Assembly (NCBI GenBank): GCA_001466705.2
Contig: LATX02000232.1
Span: forward strand, 124,001 to 188,000
Length of the DNA: 64,000 nucleotides
DNA from: Moniliophthora roreri
Lineage: Eukaryota; Basidiomycota; Agaricomycetes; Agaricales; Marasmiaceae
Reading direction: 5' to 3'
This document shows positions 12,738 through 23,268 of the stretch, one piece after another. Below the pieces are notes generated by a model, which did not search any database, was not told where the DNA came from, and saw only the letters and a list, made by a program, of their open reading frames with translations. Numbering within the stretch: position 1 is the stretch's first letter; every line of letters starts with the position of its first letter. Both the position numbers and the translations under genes were made by a program.

Positions 12738-13913
12738 ATGGGTGGCCATTTTCCCACAGAGTATCGCCCCAAGGAGTCCGATGCAGACATACTCGGTGAG
12801 CACACTTGGCTTCAAGGTGCTTTTCTCGCAGCTGTGGCTTATGGCATCGAATTCGTCCTCTACGTGATGGCGTGCTATCTGCTCTGGATCCATCGGCGTC
12901 ATCAGGCCCAATCGTATACGAGGAATATATTCCTCATCGTGTACACATCAGTCATCTTTCTGCTTTCCACCCTTTACATGGCCGGCCTGCTGCAGTTTAC
13001 CCAGGAATCCCTCATCGACGGTCGGGAGATTCCAGGAGGCCCAAACGCCTTTGAGACTGTCATGTTCTTCCTCCCAGTCGAGATGCTCGCGAATGTGACC
13101 ATGGTGATCACCAGTTGGCTCTGCGATATTATAAACGTATGTACGGCAGTTCCTTTTGAAGTATCGACGGATGCTGACAGTGATTGGCTTATACTTTTCT
13201 AGGTGTGGCGTTGTTTCGTGATCTACAGAGGCTGCAGAGTCTCAGCCTGGGTGGTGAACTTGATACTGATTATGCTGTACCTCTCATCCATCGGTAAGCC
13301 GTTATGCCACTTTTTTGTTCTCCAGCACAAGGCCCACTTAATTCTTGATCAGCCTCCGGAATTTTGTTCCTCAAGCAATTAGCGACAGTCTCACAGTCTT
13401 CCGGGGAATTGATAGGAATCAACTACAGCCCGCCTTACTACATCGTGACCCTAGCCTCGAACATCATCGTAACCGTCCTTATTGTCCTCCGCCTCCTGAT
13501 ATACCGACACCGCATCACTAGAGCTATGGGTTCATCCCACGGTTCTTACTACACGTCTATAGTGGCGATGATCGTCGAGTCGGCTTTGATTTATTCATCA
13601 TTCGCACTTGCGTTCATGGTGCCATTCGCAATTAGCAGCCCCGTGGCCCAGCTCTTCCTCCAGGTCTGGCTATCTCCCATTCAAGTACGTGTTATCACTT
13701 CGTTTACTGTAACTATCGTAATGGGATTTTTGACAGGGAGTATCAACAATCCTTATCATTTTCCGCGTCGCCCAAGGCAAGAGTTGGTCGCATGATGCGT
13801 ACACCAACGCACTTGCTTCTGCAACACCCGGTGTCACTCATGCTATTGGCGACAACACAAGGGTACAGTTCAAGAAATCTGGCCTCACCTCAGCCATTAA
13901 CCGAAGCAAATGA
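12738..13913 (+). CDS. Seven-TM agaricomycete integral membrane protein
   Basis: ATG at 12738 (MGGHFPTEYRPKESDADILG) leads into about seven hydrophobic helices. Four exons join cleanly: the introns near 13136-13202, 13293-13352 and 13685-13737 all have GT-AG ends. Family-typical motifs are VWRCFVIYRG after TM4 and SYYTSIVAMIVESALIYS before TM6, then LSPIQGVSTILIIFRVAQG. These belong to a large agaricomycete family of unknown function that looks receptor-like. The frame closes at 13911. Just downstream, another frame encodes SIEVTKSVFVSEN, which resembles the charged tail of relatives, so a small 3' frameshift or unrecognised intron is possible. It sits between the two copies of the EthD/bZIP duplication. 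Confidence 0.8.
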
Positions 13914-14189
13914 AATCCTCAGTAGTGGTGGTCTTCAAGGGTGCGAGAGCATTGAGGTTACCAAGTCCGTCTTTGTTTCGGAGAATGTTTGAGGACCCGT
14001 ATCTACAAACGCTATAGCCAATTTCCTGCCTGCTCGTGAATTATTTATGATATTTGACTGCTGACGTGGTTATTTAAATGACATTAACAGGAGATAATAG
14101 CACAGGAGGCCCGTAATCACGATGACGACGATACGTGTAACATTTAACCGTTTAAAGGATCCCTGAGAGGACTGTCGGAGTTGATGTGA

Positions 14190-14380
14190 GCTGCAAATAG
14201 GGGTGAAACCGGATACTACGACCCTGTTGGGCTGAGCACCATTGCGGGCTTTGTACAGCCTGGGGCTATCGACATGGTCGTACGAGGGAAATGGCTCTGT
14301 GAACCAATCTGCGCGACGAATGTATTTACGCCAGAGAGCAAAGTCATCGCGAACACGAAAGCGGTTTGGGAAACCATAAT
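14190..14380 (-). pseudogene. EthD-like remnant (copy B)
   Basis: The reverse strand reads DWFTEPFPSYDHVDSPRLYK then ARNGAQPNRVVVSGFTP, matching the start of exon 2 of the 10.2-kb gene. Compared with copy A, the intron and most of exon 1 (about 130 nt) are deleted, so the leader is joined directly to exon 2 DNA. The 3' half of the gene (FERWYREEH onward) is absent. It cannot make the parent product. Confidence 0.85.
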
Positions 14381-14942
14381 TATTCGCAGTCAGTGTCCTC
14401 CTGCGCCTGCTCCCACCCAAGATATCAATCAATAGCACGTTGATCCTGTTGTGGAAAATCGGAATTAGATCCAGTAGGTGGGCCACGGAAATGATGCATA
14501 CCTGACTGTATGGGTTCATACTACGGATCACTACGACCCGTACCCGAGCACTCTAGTACACGCCTTGGTATCGGAGTCACCAGGTACCGCCTTGCGCAAC
14601 TCAGCATCGAGACCTACGACATGAACGTCAGACCTTACCATTAACAGCAAGGCATAGTGATATGAATTACCTCAATGTCTCCTGTTCCACAAGAAGATGC
14701 GTGGTTCCGATGATGCGGCTACGACATGGATTCAGCGCTCATGCAGATAGGAGAGAAGAATCGCAGGAACATACCTCGATATTATTCAACTTCAAACGGG
14801 ATCAGCCCTCGACTCTTTCACAGCCAGATTTCGCGAAGATGGTTCCGGGAAGAAGTCGGTGCCACAGCTTTATACAAAGGAGCAGCATTGTCCAAAGATG
14901 AACGGCGACCAGTCTAATCACAAGTGGTAAGTGCGCATATCA

Positions 14943-15436
14943 CTAGAAAGTTTCCAAAAAAACATACCCCGAGGCACACTGAAAACACCCCACAGGACCA
15001 CTTCTAGCGTCCTCGCTCGAACGACAACCGAGAAAAACTTCGTCCGACTCTTCGACCAATTCCCAACAATTGATATAACCATCACAGCAAGAAGCCGAAT
15101 ATGGATCCCAACGACCTTCAGGTTCCATTTCCCCGCCTTCTTGAGACTCGAGAGGTACGCTCGATATGGGAGGAAGGTTGACCTTGACTCGGAATTTCGA
15201 TATCCTCGACCCGGGAGTATGATGAGGGCCTTCCTGAGTCACCGTCTGAGCTTCTGCTGCATCCTCCTCCTGAGTATTGAAACTTCCTTCTTCAGCCTCT
15301 CGTTCTCTTCTTCCTGAAGTCGACATTGTTCCTCCAATTCGACAACTTGCTTGGCTTTTCGTGCACGCTATTCACGCTAGAGGACTAAGGAGCGAGTGAG
15401 TGGTGCAGTGATATCCTGCTCTCTGCCTCTTCCCAT
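14943..15436 (-). pseudogene. bZIP copy B, inactivated by two amber codons in the basic region
   Basis: Starts MGRGREQDITAPLTRSLVL at 15436. The codons for Gln and Tyr in copy A's QREYRARK are TAG here (15377-15379 and 15368-15370). Reading past them recovers the zipper (ELEEQCRLQEEENERLKKE), then a deletion of roughly 30 nt joins the zipper end directly to EEDAAEAQ. The acidic tail is retained. The full-length protein cannot be made without double readthrough. A downstream ATG could give a zipper-less fragment, for which there is no evidence. Confidence 0.88.
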
Positions 15437-15734
15437 GATATGGATAGCAGATAACAATGCAACTGGTGGTGAGGCAAAAATCGGAACCGGACTGCAACCG
15501 GCCCGAGAGCCAACCAATCCACGTGGCAGGACTGACGGCCAATCAATTATCGTGACTTCATACCATTCGTCACTCAATATTCGGGATCTATGTGGAACTC
15601 GAGTCGACTGGGCGTCCAAGAAATAGTCCATTATCCAATATGTACATTATAAATCTCTGAAACTATCGATACAAAATGCGACGCGCAAAGTCCAAAGTAA
15701 CCAAGAAACAGAAACGCTGTCCATGCTCTAGCCT

Positions 15735-17314
15735 CTACGTAAATGTCATCTTAATCCTGCGGAGAACCTTCATCGCATCTTCCCTGAATGCTCGGGCGTT
15801 CTCTATATCCTCCAATTGCCGTCGGCTGATCTCACGAATCTCTTTCAAAAAAAGCTCTTCACGTCCGCGACGTTCCCTCTGATCAGCCTCCAGGAACTCT
15901 CGAATACGCCACCCGCCTTCCTCCGAGTCATCATCATCTCTGGTACGTTTCGTCCCACGTATTTCGGTAGATCTACTCGACTCTGATGAGACACCGCCTG
16001 CATCTTGATCGTTTCCAGAAAGCGAGTTATTTGGCAGGGGTACCCATGCTATTCCAGGCGCAGAAGCTGGACTCGCCGACACAGACTCGTTGGAAAAGAG
16101 CGGGGAATTCAATGCAGATTCTAAAAACTGCTCGGCTGATTGCGCCTGAGGTTTGACAGGCTCCGCATTGAGTAAATCTGATATGTCGTTAATCGAGAAC
16201 GAACGTAGGGCAGTGGAAGGATCCGCTGGACGGTTGTATGGATGAGGGGGGAGTCGAGTGAATTCAGGTGATATCTTATATAAAAGCTGCGGGTTTATAC
16301 TGTTGCAAGAGATTGGAGATGTAAGGAATGGATTGGGTTCCACAGCGGCAACGGCTGTCGCAACCTCGCACGGCTTGGTCGGGGATGTGGAGACTGATGA
16401 TGAGTCTGAAATTCCCGATGACAAGAAGGAGATCGGTGGCAAGGACATTGGTGTGACCATAGGACGGGGTAATGGTTGTGCAGGTGTTTTCGCAGAACTG
16501 GCAGCGACGGGAAAAAGGCTGGGCTCTCCATCGTCAGGTTCCACCTATAAGCGAAGTCAACACTTTCCTGCAGCAGGAACTATGGTACACACTTTTATTG
16601 GATTTGACACGTTAGGCTGCAATGGCTGCTCTTTTCTCTTTTGTTCGGAGAGAATGCGAAGGGCAGCAGTAATCTTGTCTCGCAAGGAAGCGCCGCCCAG
16701 ATCAATAGTTTCACGAATGTTATCGGGAGATTCTCCAGAGGACTATGGGTAAAAAAAAAAAAAGATTAAAAACGTAAGTTCAATAAAGAAGGGGAAGGAT
16801 ACGCCAAGCACACCTCATACCAAGCCAGAAGTTCGTTTAGCCGTTTGGAGAAGACAGCGTCGGATCCTTCTACTCCTTTCGCATGCATTACCTGTCCTAA
16901 CTTCTCGAAGACGACATGTTTTTCACCACGTTTTACTGTACACGCGCCAACCGCTACGGCTGTCTCCGCTAGCAAAAGTAGATCTTCTGCATTGCGATAC
17001 CCCTTAAAGCGGCCCGTTGGTCTGCGCCACGCGTTAGCAGGAGCACGAGAAGGAGGTTGAGGATGCGATTTTGCGGGAACCTTGGACGCAAAAGTGATGG
17101 TCAAAAGTGATCCTTGTCCCGACGGTCCTTTTACCGCCGATTCTTGCCTAGAACTTGCAGGAGAACTATACGACGGCGGCCCTGATCCACATGGCCAGCC
17201 TGACGTAGTCACTTTTCCATTGAGAACGGAGTGTGATATAATCTTTGGTTGAGCTGGAGGATGCCCTTGCGACATGGAATGAACGTGAGTGGCACCAGAG
17301 ATTAACTTGACCAC
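15735..17314 (-). CDS. Putative Myb/SANT-like DNA-binding protein with C-terminal coiled coil
   Basis: Three exons: from 17314 (or Met at 17275), an intron after ELLAWYE, then SSGESPDNIRETIDLGG, an intron after NPIK, then VEPDDGEPSLFPV to the stop at 15735. Residues about 80-160 form a compact helical domain (TGRFKGYRNAEDLLLLAETA, then a conserved ELLAWYE) resembling trihelix/Myb-SANT modules. The middle is Ser/Pro-rich and probably disordered. The C-terminus is a charged coiled coil (REELFLKEIREISRRQLED) preceded by a basic KRTRDDDD patch that may be a nuclear signal. Some Harbinger transposons encode a Myb-like accessory protein of this shape, but no transposase is nearby. Sequence related to GYRNAED recurs in the inverted repeat at 18.5-18.9 kb. 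Function is inference. Confidence 0.6.
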
Positions 17315-17552
17315 GTGCGACGTGTAGTGAAAATTGCGGTTCGGCAGTTGCCGAAATCAACTTGCCTCTTGACAACGGCACAACCGAGCAATGACGGACG
17401 TATCTGGCATTCTTAGGACAACTCGCCAGGTTGTTTCGATTTGGGTCGATTTCTGAAGCGACCTGGAGGTGATGTAACGTGCCTGTGTTGGAACAGGGAA
17501 ACGATCTTGTTATGAGGTACAGTAATGTAACCCTCCGTTTCATCTTTTCCGG

Positions 17553-18484
17553 TTGAGTAGAAATGTTTTTCAGATTGCTATAAATCCGATATTGAAGGTA
17601 TTCGGGAACACCGTCGATGCAAGCATCGACTCCAATGTAATGGCGCTGGCGCAAAAGGTGCGAAAGGGGTACTTCACGAATTGGGGCACCTATGGCCGCA
17701 ATTTTCGTACGTCGGATCTTTCACATAAGAACAACCTTTGTCTGATTTCAGCCCTTAGAGCCCACGGATATTGATCCTTCCAAACTGTTTCGTGAGCTAT
17801 CAAATCCGAACAATTCTGCATCATTCATTCGAAGCCCTCAAAGACATTCTGTACGCGTTCGCCGATATCAATGCAAAGACTGGAGAGATCAAATTCACAG
17901 ATGCATGGGCAGATGAACAGGTGATTGACCCTTTTTACGTCTCATCGTTCAAATACTAAAGCCTTATGCAGAAGCACTACCTTGGAGACTCCTGGGATGA
18001 GCAAGGTACAAACTTATACGGATGTCTCAAGCAAATGTATGTATAAAGTAGTATCACCGACGATGGCTAACGGAATGCCATAGCTATCCTCTCAAGCTCA
18101 AGAATCGGAATCTCAAGGTCTTGTCCGTTGGTGGGTGGACATACTCCCAAGCCGGTAGGAAAGTCTTCGTTCGTCATCTATTATTGATAATTCAACATCA
18201 GGAATTCAGGGCATTTCAAATTTGTCACATCCCCTACGAGTCGCGATAACTTCGTCAAATCAGGGATAAAGCTCATCGAAGATCATGGCTCTGGCGGACT
18301 GTAAGTCGCTCTTTGATTTCTCGTCCTCAAATTTATTGAGCTTTGAAACGAAAAGTGACATTGACTTCGAGTACCCTGCCAATGCTGAGGAAGGCCAAGG
18401 CTTTGCGGACCTCACTGCGACTTGCCCTGACCGACCTGCCAATCCGCAAAGGCGGCACTGTTCCCTATCAAATCCCGGCAGCCG
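17553..18484 (+). pseudogene. GH18 chitinase, broken and truncated
   Basis: Spliced exons give an N-terminal GH18 barrel: VRKGYFTNWGTYGRNF, PLEPTDIDPSKLFH, ILYAFADINAKTGEIKF, KNRNLKVLSVGGWTYSQAG and the catalytic GGLDIDFEYP (DxDxE with the acid Glu). All joins use GT-AG introns, so this was once a real gene. After GFADL the frame is lost by an indel near 18412; the next frame continues SLRLALTDLPIRKGGTVPYQ. The homology stops at about 18484, exactly where the inverted repeat begins. The C-terminal half of the barrel and any binding domain are missing. The first exon and signal peptide are uncertain. Confidence 0.85.
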
Positions 18485-18860
18485 TTGTAGTAGGGGGACC
18501 GGGGCACGGAGCGGAGGTTCCAGGCCTGTTTGGCAGTGTTTGGCATGAGCTTCCGGCGCGTAGTCTACATTTCCGTGTACGTAGTTAGCCATCATCAGAA
18601 CCAGCAGCATCGTCTTCGGCATTGCGATAGCCAGACCACTCGGCCCTCTCCAACATGGAACCTGCTAACCCGTTCCAGTTGATATATCGAACCTTTGCCG
18701 CGACGGTGTTCGGGGTATCGCAATGCCGAAGACGATGCTGCTGGTTCTGATGATGGCTAACTACGTACACGGAAATGTAGACTACGCGCCGGAAGCTCAT
18801 GCCAAACACTGCCAAACAGGCCTGGAACCTCCGCTCCGTGCCCCGGTCCCCCTACCACAA
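18485..18860. repeat. Near-perfect inverted repeat, 145-bp arms, 86-nt loop
   Basis: Arms 18485-18629 and 18716-18860 are reverse complements with only a terminal mismatch seen by eye. Both arms read MPKTMLLVLMMANYVHGNV outward on opposite strands. The loop and inner arm ends include a GYRNAED stretch like the Myb/SANT-like gene at 16.98 kb, so the DNA probably derives from a paralogue of that gene. Transcription through it would give a long hairpin RNA. I see no flanking target duplication. Confidence 0.9.
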
Positions 18861-19298
18861 TGTTCTGGGAGGCAAGCAGCAATCAATTCTATTCAACACA
18901 CGTTTTCTGAGTAGGACGCGATTTAGCTCTCGACCGATAAGAGAGGCGAAGAGTTATTAGTCCACAGGCATACTCGGAGAACTAGATCAAACTCCCAACC
19001 ACATAAATTTCGTTCCTTCTTTGCTTGAATACCCTAACGATCGTTGACATGGTGAACATATCAGCTACCCGAACAGCAAATGGAACATCCGCAACAATAT
19101 GGGTCAAGGGACTTCTAAACCCGTCCCAGAGCAACGTAGAAACTCCGACTTTGAGTCTTCCCACATAGACATAAGATGTAGCTCATCTCACTAATACGCC
19201 TCTGATCATGACACTTGTCTGATCGTGATTTAGTCAGGACTTGGTACGTGTGTATCCGCATTTTGAGCGACTTGGCACTATTTGGTTAAGGCTTTAGA
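18861..19298. other. Intergenic region upstream of the HET gene
   Basis: 438 bp without a supported frame; probably contains the HET gene promoter. The lost 3' half of the chitinase is not here. Confidence 0.5.
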
Positions 19299-21089
19299 TT
19301 GCATCAGTCAGGGCAGACGCATTGTTCGACTACCACTGTGACTACGGCACCTTCTCTCAGAGGACCCCTCTTCCGCCTGATGTCCATCGATATGTCCAGG
19401 ATCGTGTTATCTGTCCCTCTCGATGCGTTACGCGATCAATGTTTAGATATACCTCTGAAGGACACCTCGAAGAACTACCACATAGACTCGGAGATAAATC
19501 ATGGAGCTTTACCATGCAAGTATCGACTAATCGACTGCATTCAGTACACACACCATGAAACTCTTGTCATCTACGAATTTGACGACCTTCCTCCAGAGCA
19601 GTATTCCGCCATTTCATACATTTGGCGAGGCAAACCTGCAGATCCCGGATCGCATCCACAGGAAAGTCGTGGTACATTCTCGGTCAGAGGAGCAGAGGAC
19701 GGTGATCCGATGAGCATGGACGTTCTGTTCCACGCCTGCACCGCATCGCTACAGAAGAATGCGCGCTATCTCTGGGTTGATAGGCTTTGCATTCTTCAGA
19801 AATGCGCTACCGATAAGGCGTGGCAAATTCGGAAGATGTATGGGATCTACAAAGGATGTGACCCATGCTTGATCCTACCTGGTGGGATTCGCCATCTTGT
19901 AGGGATCGAAGAAGAGACGGTCTGGATACAAAGGGCGTGGACATTACAGGAAGTGATGGCACCCGATAATGCCCTTGTCCTGTTCCAATGGCGTCATGGT
20001 GCGGGTTGGTTCCACGGCCCTGTAGCGAGTGGAGATCTGGAGTTAGTTATTCGTGGTGAGTCTGCAGTTGCGGACGTGATGGATCTCTGCCTCCCATATT
20101 TGAGTGGTGTTATGGGTGGTTATACTTACTTTGTGCAAGACGACGATGAAGATGAAGACGAGCAGGCGGAGCAGGTACGCATCAAGATCGAGCCCATCAT
20201 CTTTGGCCGTGACCGAAGCCATGTCCTTGCGCTGCTTGGTATAATGTGGGGCCGTGATCCCGATGCGGTACCGCAGGCAATATGGCGTAGCGCCCTCATG
20301 CGCGTCTCATCCAGGCCAGTAGACATGGTCTTCTCGATTATGGGCCTCTTCGATGTGTCTCTGGACCCCAGGGCATTCCAGAGTGGCGATCGATTTGCAG
20401 CAACAGTCGCACTTGCCCAAGAAATCCTCCGTAAAGGAGGCAATGCGAGCTGGCTGGTAGCGTCCCTACATGCACCTCCCGAGAGGCAATTGTCAACGTT
20501 TCCGATGTTCCCGGAAACCACAGTTGATGGAAAGGCGAGGATTCGGGTTTCGGGAGAGCTGAAAGAGATGACAGAGATAGTCGAAGACGAGTTTCTCAGG
20601 ATTTGGTCTGTGAAAGAAGGGACGCTTGGGGGGAGTATGGATGACATGGGGTATCTAACGCTTTCGAGCAAGGCCGTCGAAGTCCAGCCTGTTCCACTCA
20701 ATGACCGTGTCGAGAAAGAACACTGTCGTTGTTCAACAGCGAATTCAAAGCGGGTCTTCATGAAAGCGCTAGACAACAGTGTCTGGGAGGCCTGCCTGGA
20801 GAAATCAGACTCCTGCCATAGACCCGCACCTCAGACCTTGACGACAAGAACCTTCGCTGTTTATATGGGCATGGCTTTGACCAACCCGTACGCTAGCCAG
20901 CCTACGTTACAGCGATATATCGAGACATACACGATGCTGGCGGTTGTCATACAGGAACAATCGCCAAACAAATTCCACAGAATATCGAACATGATTCTGT
21001 GTCACTGTTTTGAAGAATTTATCAAGACATGGGAGGTGCATGAGGTGTGTATCGGGCCAGACACATCGGTCCGAGCTCCAGGACCTTGA
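19299..21089 (+). CDS. Heterokaryon-incompatibility (HET) domain protein
   Basis: A single-exon frame of 596 residues; an internal Met at 19380 (MSIDMSRIVLSV) is an alternative start. HET-domain blocks are in order: EQYSAISYIW near residue 105, LWVDRLCILQ near 159 followed by DKAWQIRKMYGIYKGC, and WIQRAWTLQEVMAPD near 212. The remaining roughly 370 residues have an acidic stretch (QDDDEDEDEQAEQ near 280) and no known C-terminal domain. HET proteins trigger nonself-recognition cell death in ascomycetes; in basidiomycetes their role is unproven. The frame is intact and intronless, unlike its neighbours. Confidence 0.92.
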   Translation: MHQSGQTHCSTTTVTTAPSLRGPLFRLMSIDMSRIVLSVPLDALRDQCLDIPLKDTSKNYHIDSEINHGALPCKYRLIDCIQYTHHETLVIYEFDDLPPEQYSAISYIWRGKPADPGSHPQESRGTFSVRGAEDGDPMSMDVLFHACTASLQKNARYLWVDRLCILQKCATDKAWQIRKMYGIYKGCDPCLILPGGIRHLVGIEEETVWIQRAWTLQEVMAPDNALVLFQWRHGAGWFHGPVASGDLELVIRGESAVADVMDLCLPYLSGVMGGYTYFVQDDDEDEDEQAEQVRIKIEPIIFGRDRSHVLALLGIMWGRDPDAVPQAIWRSALMRVSSRPVDMVFSIMGLFDVSLDPRAFQSGDRFAATVALAQEILRKGGNASWLVASLHAPPERQLSTFPMFPETTVDGKARIRVSGELKEMTEIVEDEFLRIWSVKEGTLGGSMDDMGYLTLSSKAVEVQPVPLNDRVEKEHCRCSTANSKRVFMKALDNSVWEACLEKSDSCHRPAPQTLTTRTFAVYMGMALTNPYASQPTLQRYIETYTMLAVVIQEQSPNKFHRISNMILCHCFEEFIKTWEVHEVCIGPDTSVRAPGP

Positions 21090-21221
21090 AGTTGGGTCGC
21101 ATATGTTACTTTACCTGCTTCACTTTGTCGTCTCTTCGGCCTCGATTCTGAATAGGACCTAAAGCCGATTCACATTGTGTTGTACATCAGACTACCGTAT
21201 GATTTCGTGTCTGTACTATCA

Positions 21222-22477
21222 TCAATTGAAGCGAAAAGCCCGATTTTTCTCATCCATAAACGCCCATACAGCCTTCTCCTTCCAGCCCTTTTCCTTCCAG
21301 TCGTCCAAACACTCTGGGAACAAATCCAGCACCCCTACTAGGCTCGCGTCATGCGCGCAGACGACGAACACATCTGGATGTGCATCCAGCTCACCCAGAA
21401 CCCTCTGAGACTCCAAAGACTTTTCACGGTCTGCATATGCAGACGGAGGTGGCGGTACACCAAGGAGAGGTGTGGTACTATCATTCACTTCGGGAGAAAA
21501 GTGCTCCTTATTGAACGTTTGCCTGGCCGAGTCAAGAATGTGTCCCGGACACGGAAATGTGACGTGAATGTGTGCATTCGGCCGTATTTGAGCTGGATGG
21601 TGACAGCTATCGCCACCGAGCAGGACAAATGAATCGGGCTTGACCCGCGCTAAGGCAGAGATGTGGCCTGGGCAGTGCTGGAAGATATACAGTAAGCGTA
21701 ACTGAAAGGTGGAAGACAGGGATACAGTCGTACGCCTGGCATGTCGAAGAGATACAAGCTTCCGTCTCCAAAGAAATCTAAAGTAGGCCTTCCGGCGATA
21801 TTCAGGGAGGAATCTTCAAACGAAATCTCTTGAACATCCCGACCGCTGCGTTGGGAATTAGAACAGTATTCGGAGTAGTTCCTACAGAGCACTCACAAGA
21901 AGTCGCTGTCCAGCAACATAGCGTCGTTGACAGTAGGGTACGTCCTTTTGTCGCTCCCAGGTCCAAGCACCAGCTTTGTTGAAGGTGGAAACTTGGACAT
22001 GTCCCCTATAAAATGTTTAAAGGCCAGCCGACAACAGCTTGCCAAATATCGGACATACCCGTATGATCCAAGTGCGTGTGACTAGAAACACAAACTTAGA
22101 ATTAGGACTGAAGGCTCGTCTAGATGACGACGTGCTCACCTCCAAATTACAGTATCGATCGTATCGAGATATACGTTCCCTTCTTGAAGCTGCTCTACCA
22201 CATCTTTCTCCACTTTGATATTGAAACCCGGGAGGGACAGGAATCGCTCCTTCACCGCTGGTGCAAAGTTCTCCATGTCCTTGCGTGCACCTAAATCAAA
22301 CATTATACGTCTACCAGTCCCAGCGTGTTCGATAAGAAATGCATAATGAGGATTTGCCATTGTTTCACGTCCAGGGGTAACAGGTTCAAGGAATAAACGA
22401 GCAAGAGATCGCGACGAGTCGGCCGCGACGTTGATAGCGTGGACGGACACAGTGGCGGTTCCTTGAGGAGGAAGCAT
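21222..22477 (-). CDS. Metallo-beta-lactamase-fold hydrolase (lactonase-like)
   Basis: Starts MLPPQGTATVSVHAINVAAD at 22477. Exons join to give FLIEHAGTGRRIMFDLG, the zinc-binding SHTHLDHTGDMSKFP (HxHxDH, split by introns on both sides), then HCPGHISALA and GGDSCHHPA, further metal-ligand blocks of the family. The last exon contains VVCAHDASLVGVLDLFPE and ends at 21222. This arrangement matches fungal proteins annotated as MBL-fold or N-acyl-homoserine-lactonase-like; the true substrate is unknown. No signal peptide is evident. Divergent from the GNAT gene. Confidence 0.9.
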
Positions 22478-23268
22478 GATGACGTATCAGGAAGAGAGGT
22501 CTGTTGCAGGTTTATAAAACCTGCATTAGTGAGACGGGATATGGAAGTAAGCGATACGTCATGTAAAATATCCGGGAACATGATAGTCTCGGATTTTTTA
22601 TCGCGTAGACCAACCGACGCTCTGAGATGAAAACGAGACCGATGGCAGCGTTGTTTCACGCTTAAGGCAAGCTTCTGCAGAGAAGTACACGGCATGCTGT
22701 ATACCATCGTTGCCGTGACGGCAACATGTATCCTGCTGCAACTGAGATGAAAGCAGAGGGAGTCGCTCGACTGGGTGCAGGAGAGGGAAGGTTCGAGGAT
22801 CAGCGTTGCAATGCTTGATGCGGCCTTTTCATGCTACATCAAAGGGATTAGAAGTTCTGGCTCGGTAAAAAACAATGCAGCGAAGCAGACTTACCACTTG
22901 GGGAGATGGAGTTACAGGGGACGAGTCAGAGGCGCTCAAGGCCGACCAGGGCTACTCGGAACAACAGGGTTTATGAATGATTGCCCTCTTTCCAATGTCC
23001 TGGGTAGGAAAGTTGACTGGGAATTACGATGCATAGGTGAACGAATGCCACTCACGTATCAGTCAAGACGGTATTTGGATGAGACCGGTGTAGTAGCGCC
23101 GGATGGGTACCTCGGCATCTCGTGGGCAGCTGAATGATATATTGACAGGGAACATCAGCTGGCCCAAGGCATCTTTCCGTGGTGCTTCCACCATGTCCAT
23201 TACGGTGCATCAAGTCCTCAACCTGACCGGTTAGTCTACATATTTTTGGGGGAAGCAGCAGCACTCAC
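22478..23268. promoter_or_regulatory. Divergent intergenic region, MBL hydrolase / GNAT
   Basis: About 790 bp between divergent starts. A 120-codon plus-strand frame (22775-23137) has no family resemblance and no splice context, so I treat it as chance. Promoters for both genes should lie here. Confidence 0.45.

Larger units (their letters stand above)
14185..15640. repeat. Segmental duplication copy B of 10.56-12.17 kb
   Basis: Matches copy A in the same order and orientation: EthD-like exon piece, intergenic stretch, bZIP body and bZIP upstream region. Much of it is identical by eye, with scattered substitutions and several deletions. The 7-TM gene lies between the copies, so this is a spaced direct duplication with an interval of about 3.5 kb. 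All protein-coding content of copy B is broken. Confidence 0.85.

Noticed and set aside
15676..15882. Plus-strand frame MRRAKSKVTKKQKR
   Set aside because: Overlaps the antisense of the Myb/SANT-like gene C-terminus, which has exon structure and a coiled coil.
18723..18914. Frame MPKTMLLVLMM on plus strand, and its mirror at 18260-18622
   Set aside because: They are the same sequence read outward from the two arms of the inverted repeat, not separate genes.
20126..20776. 216-codon minus-strand frame
   Set aside because: It is the antisense shadow of the intact HET gene.
22775..23137. 120-codon plus-strand frame between MBL and GNAT genes
   Set aside because: No family motif, lies in a divergent promoter region, and composition is not gene-like.
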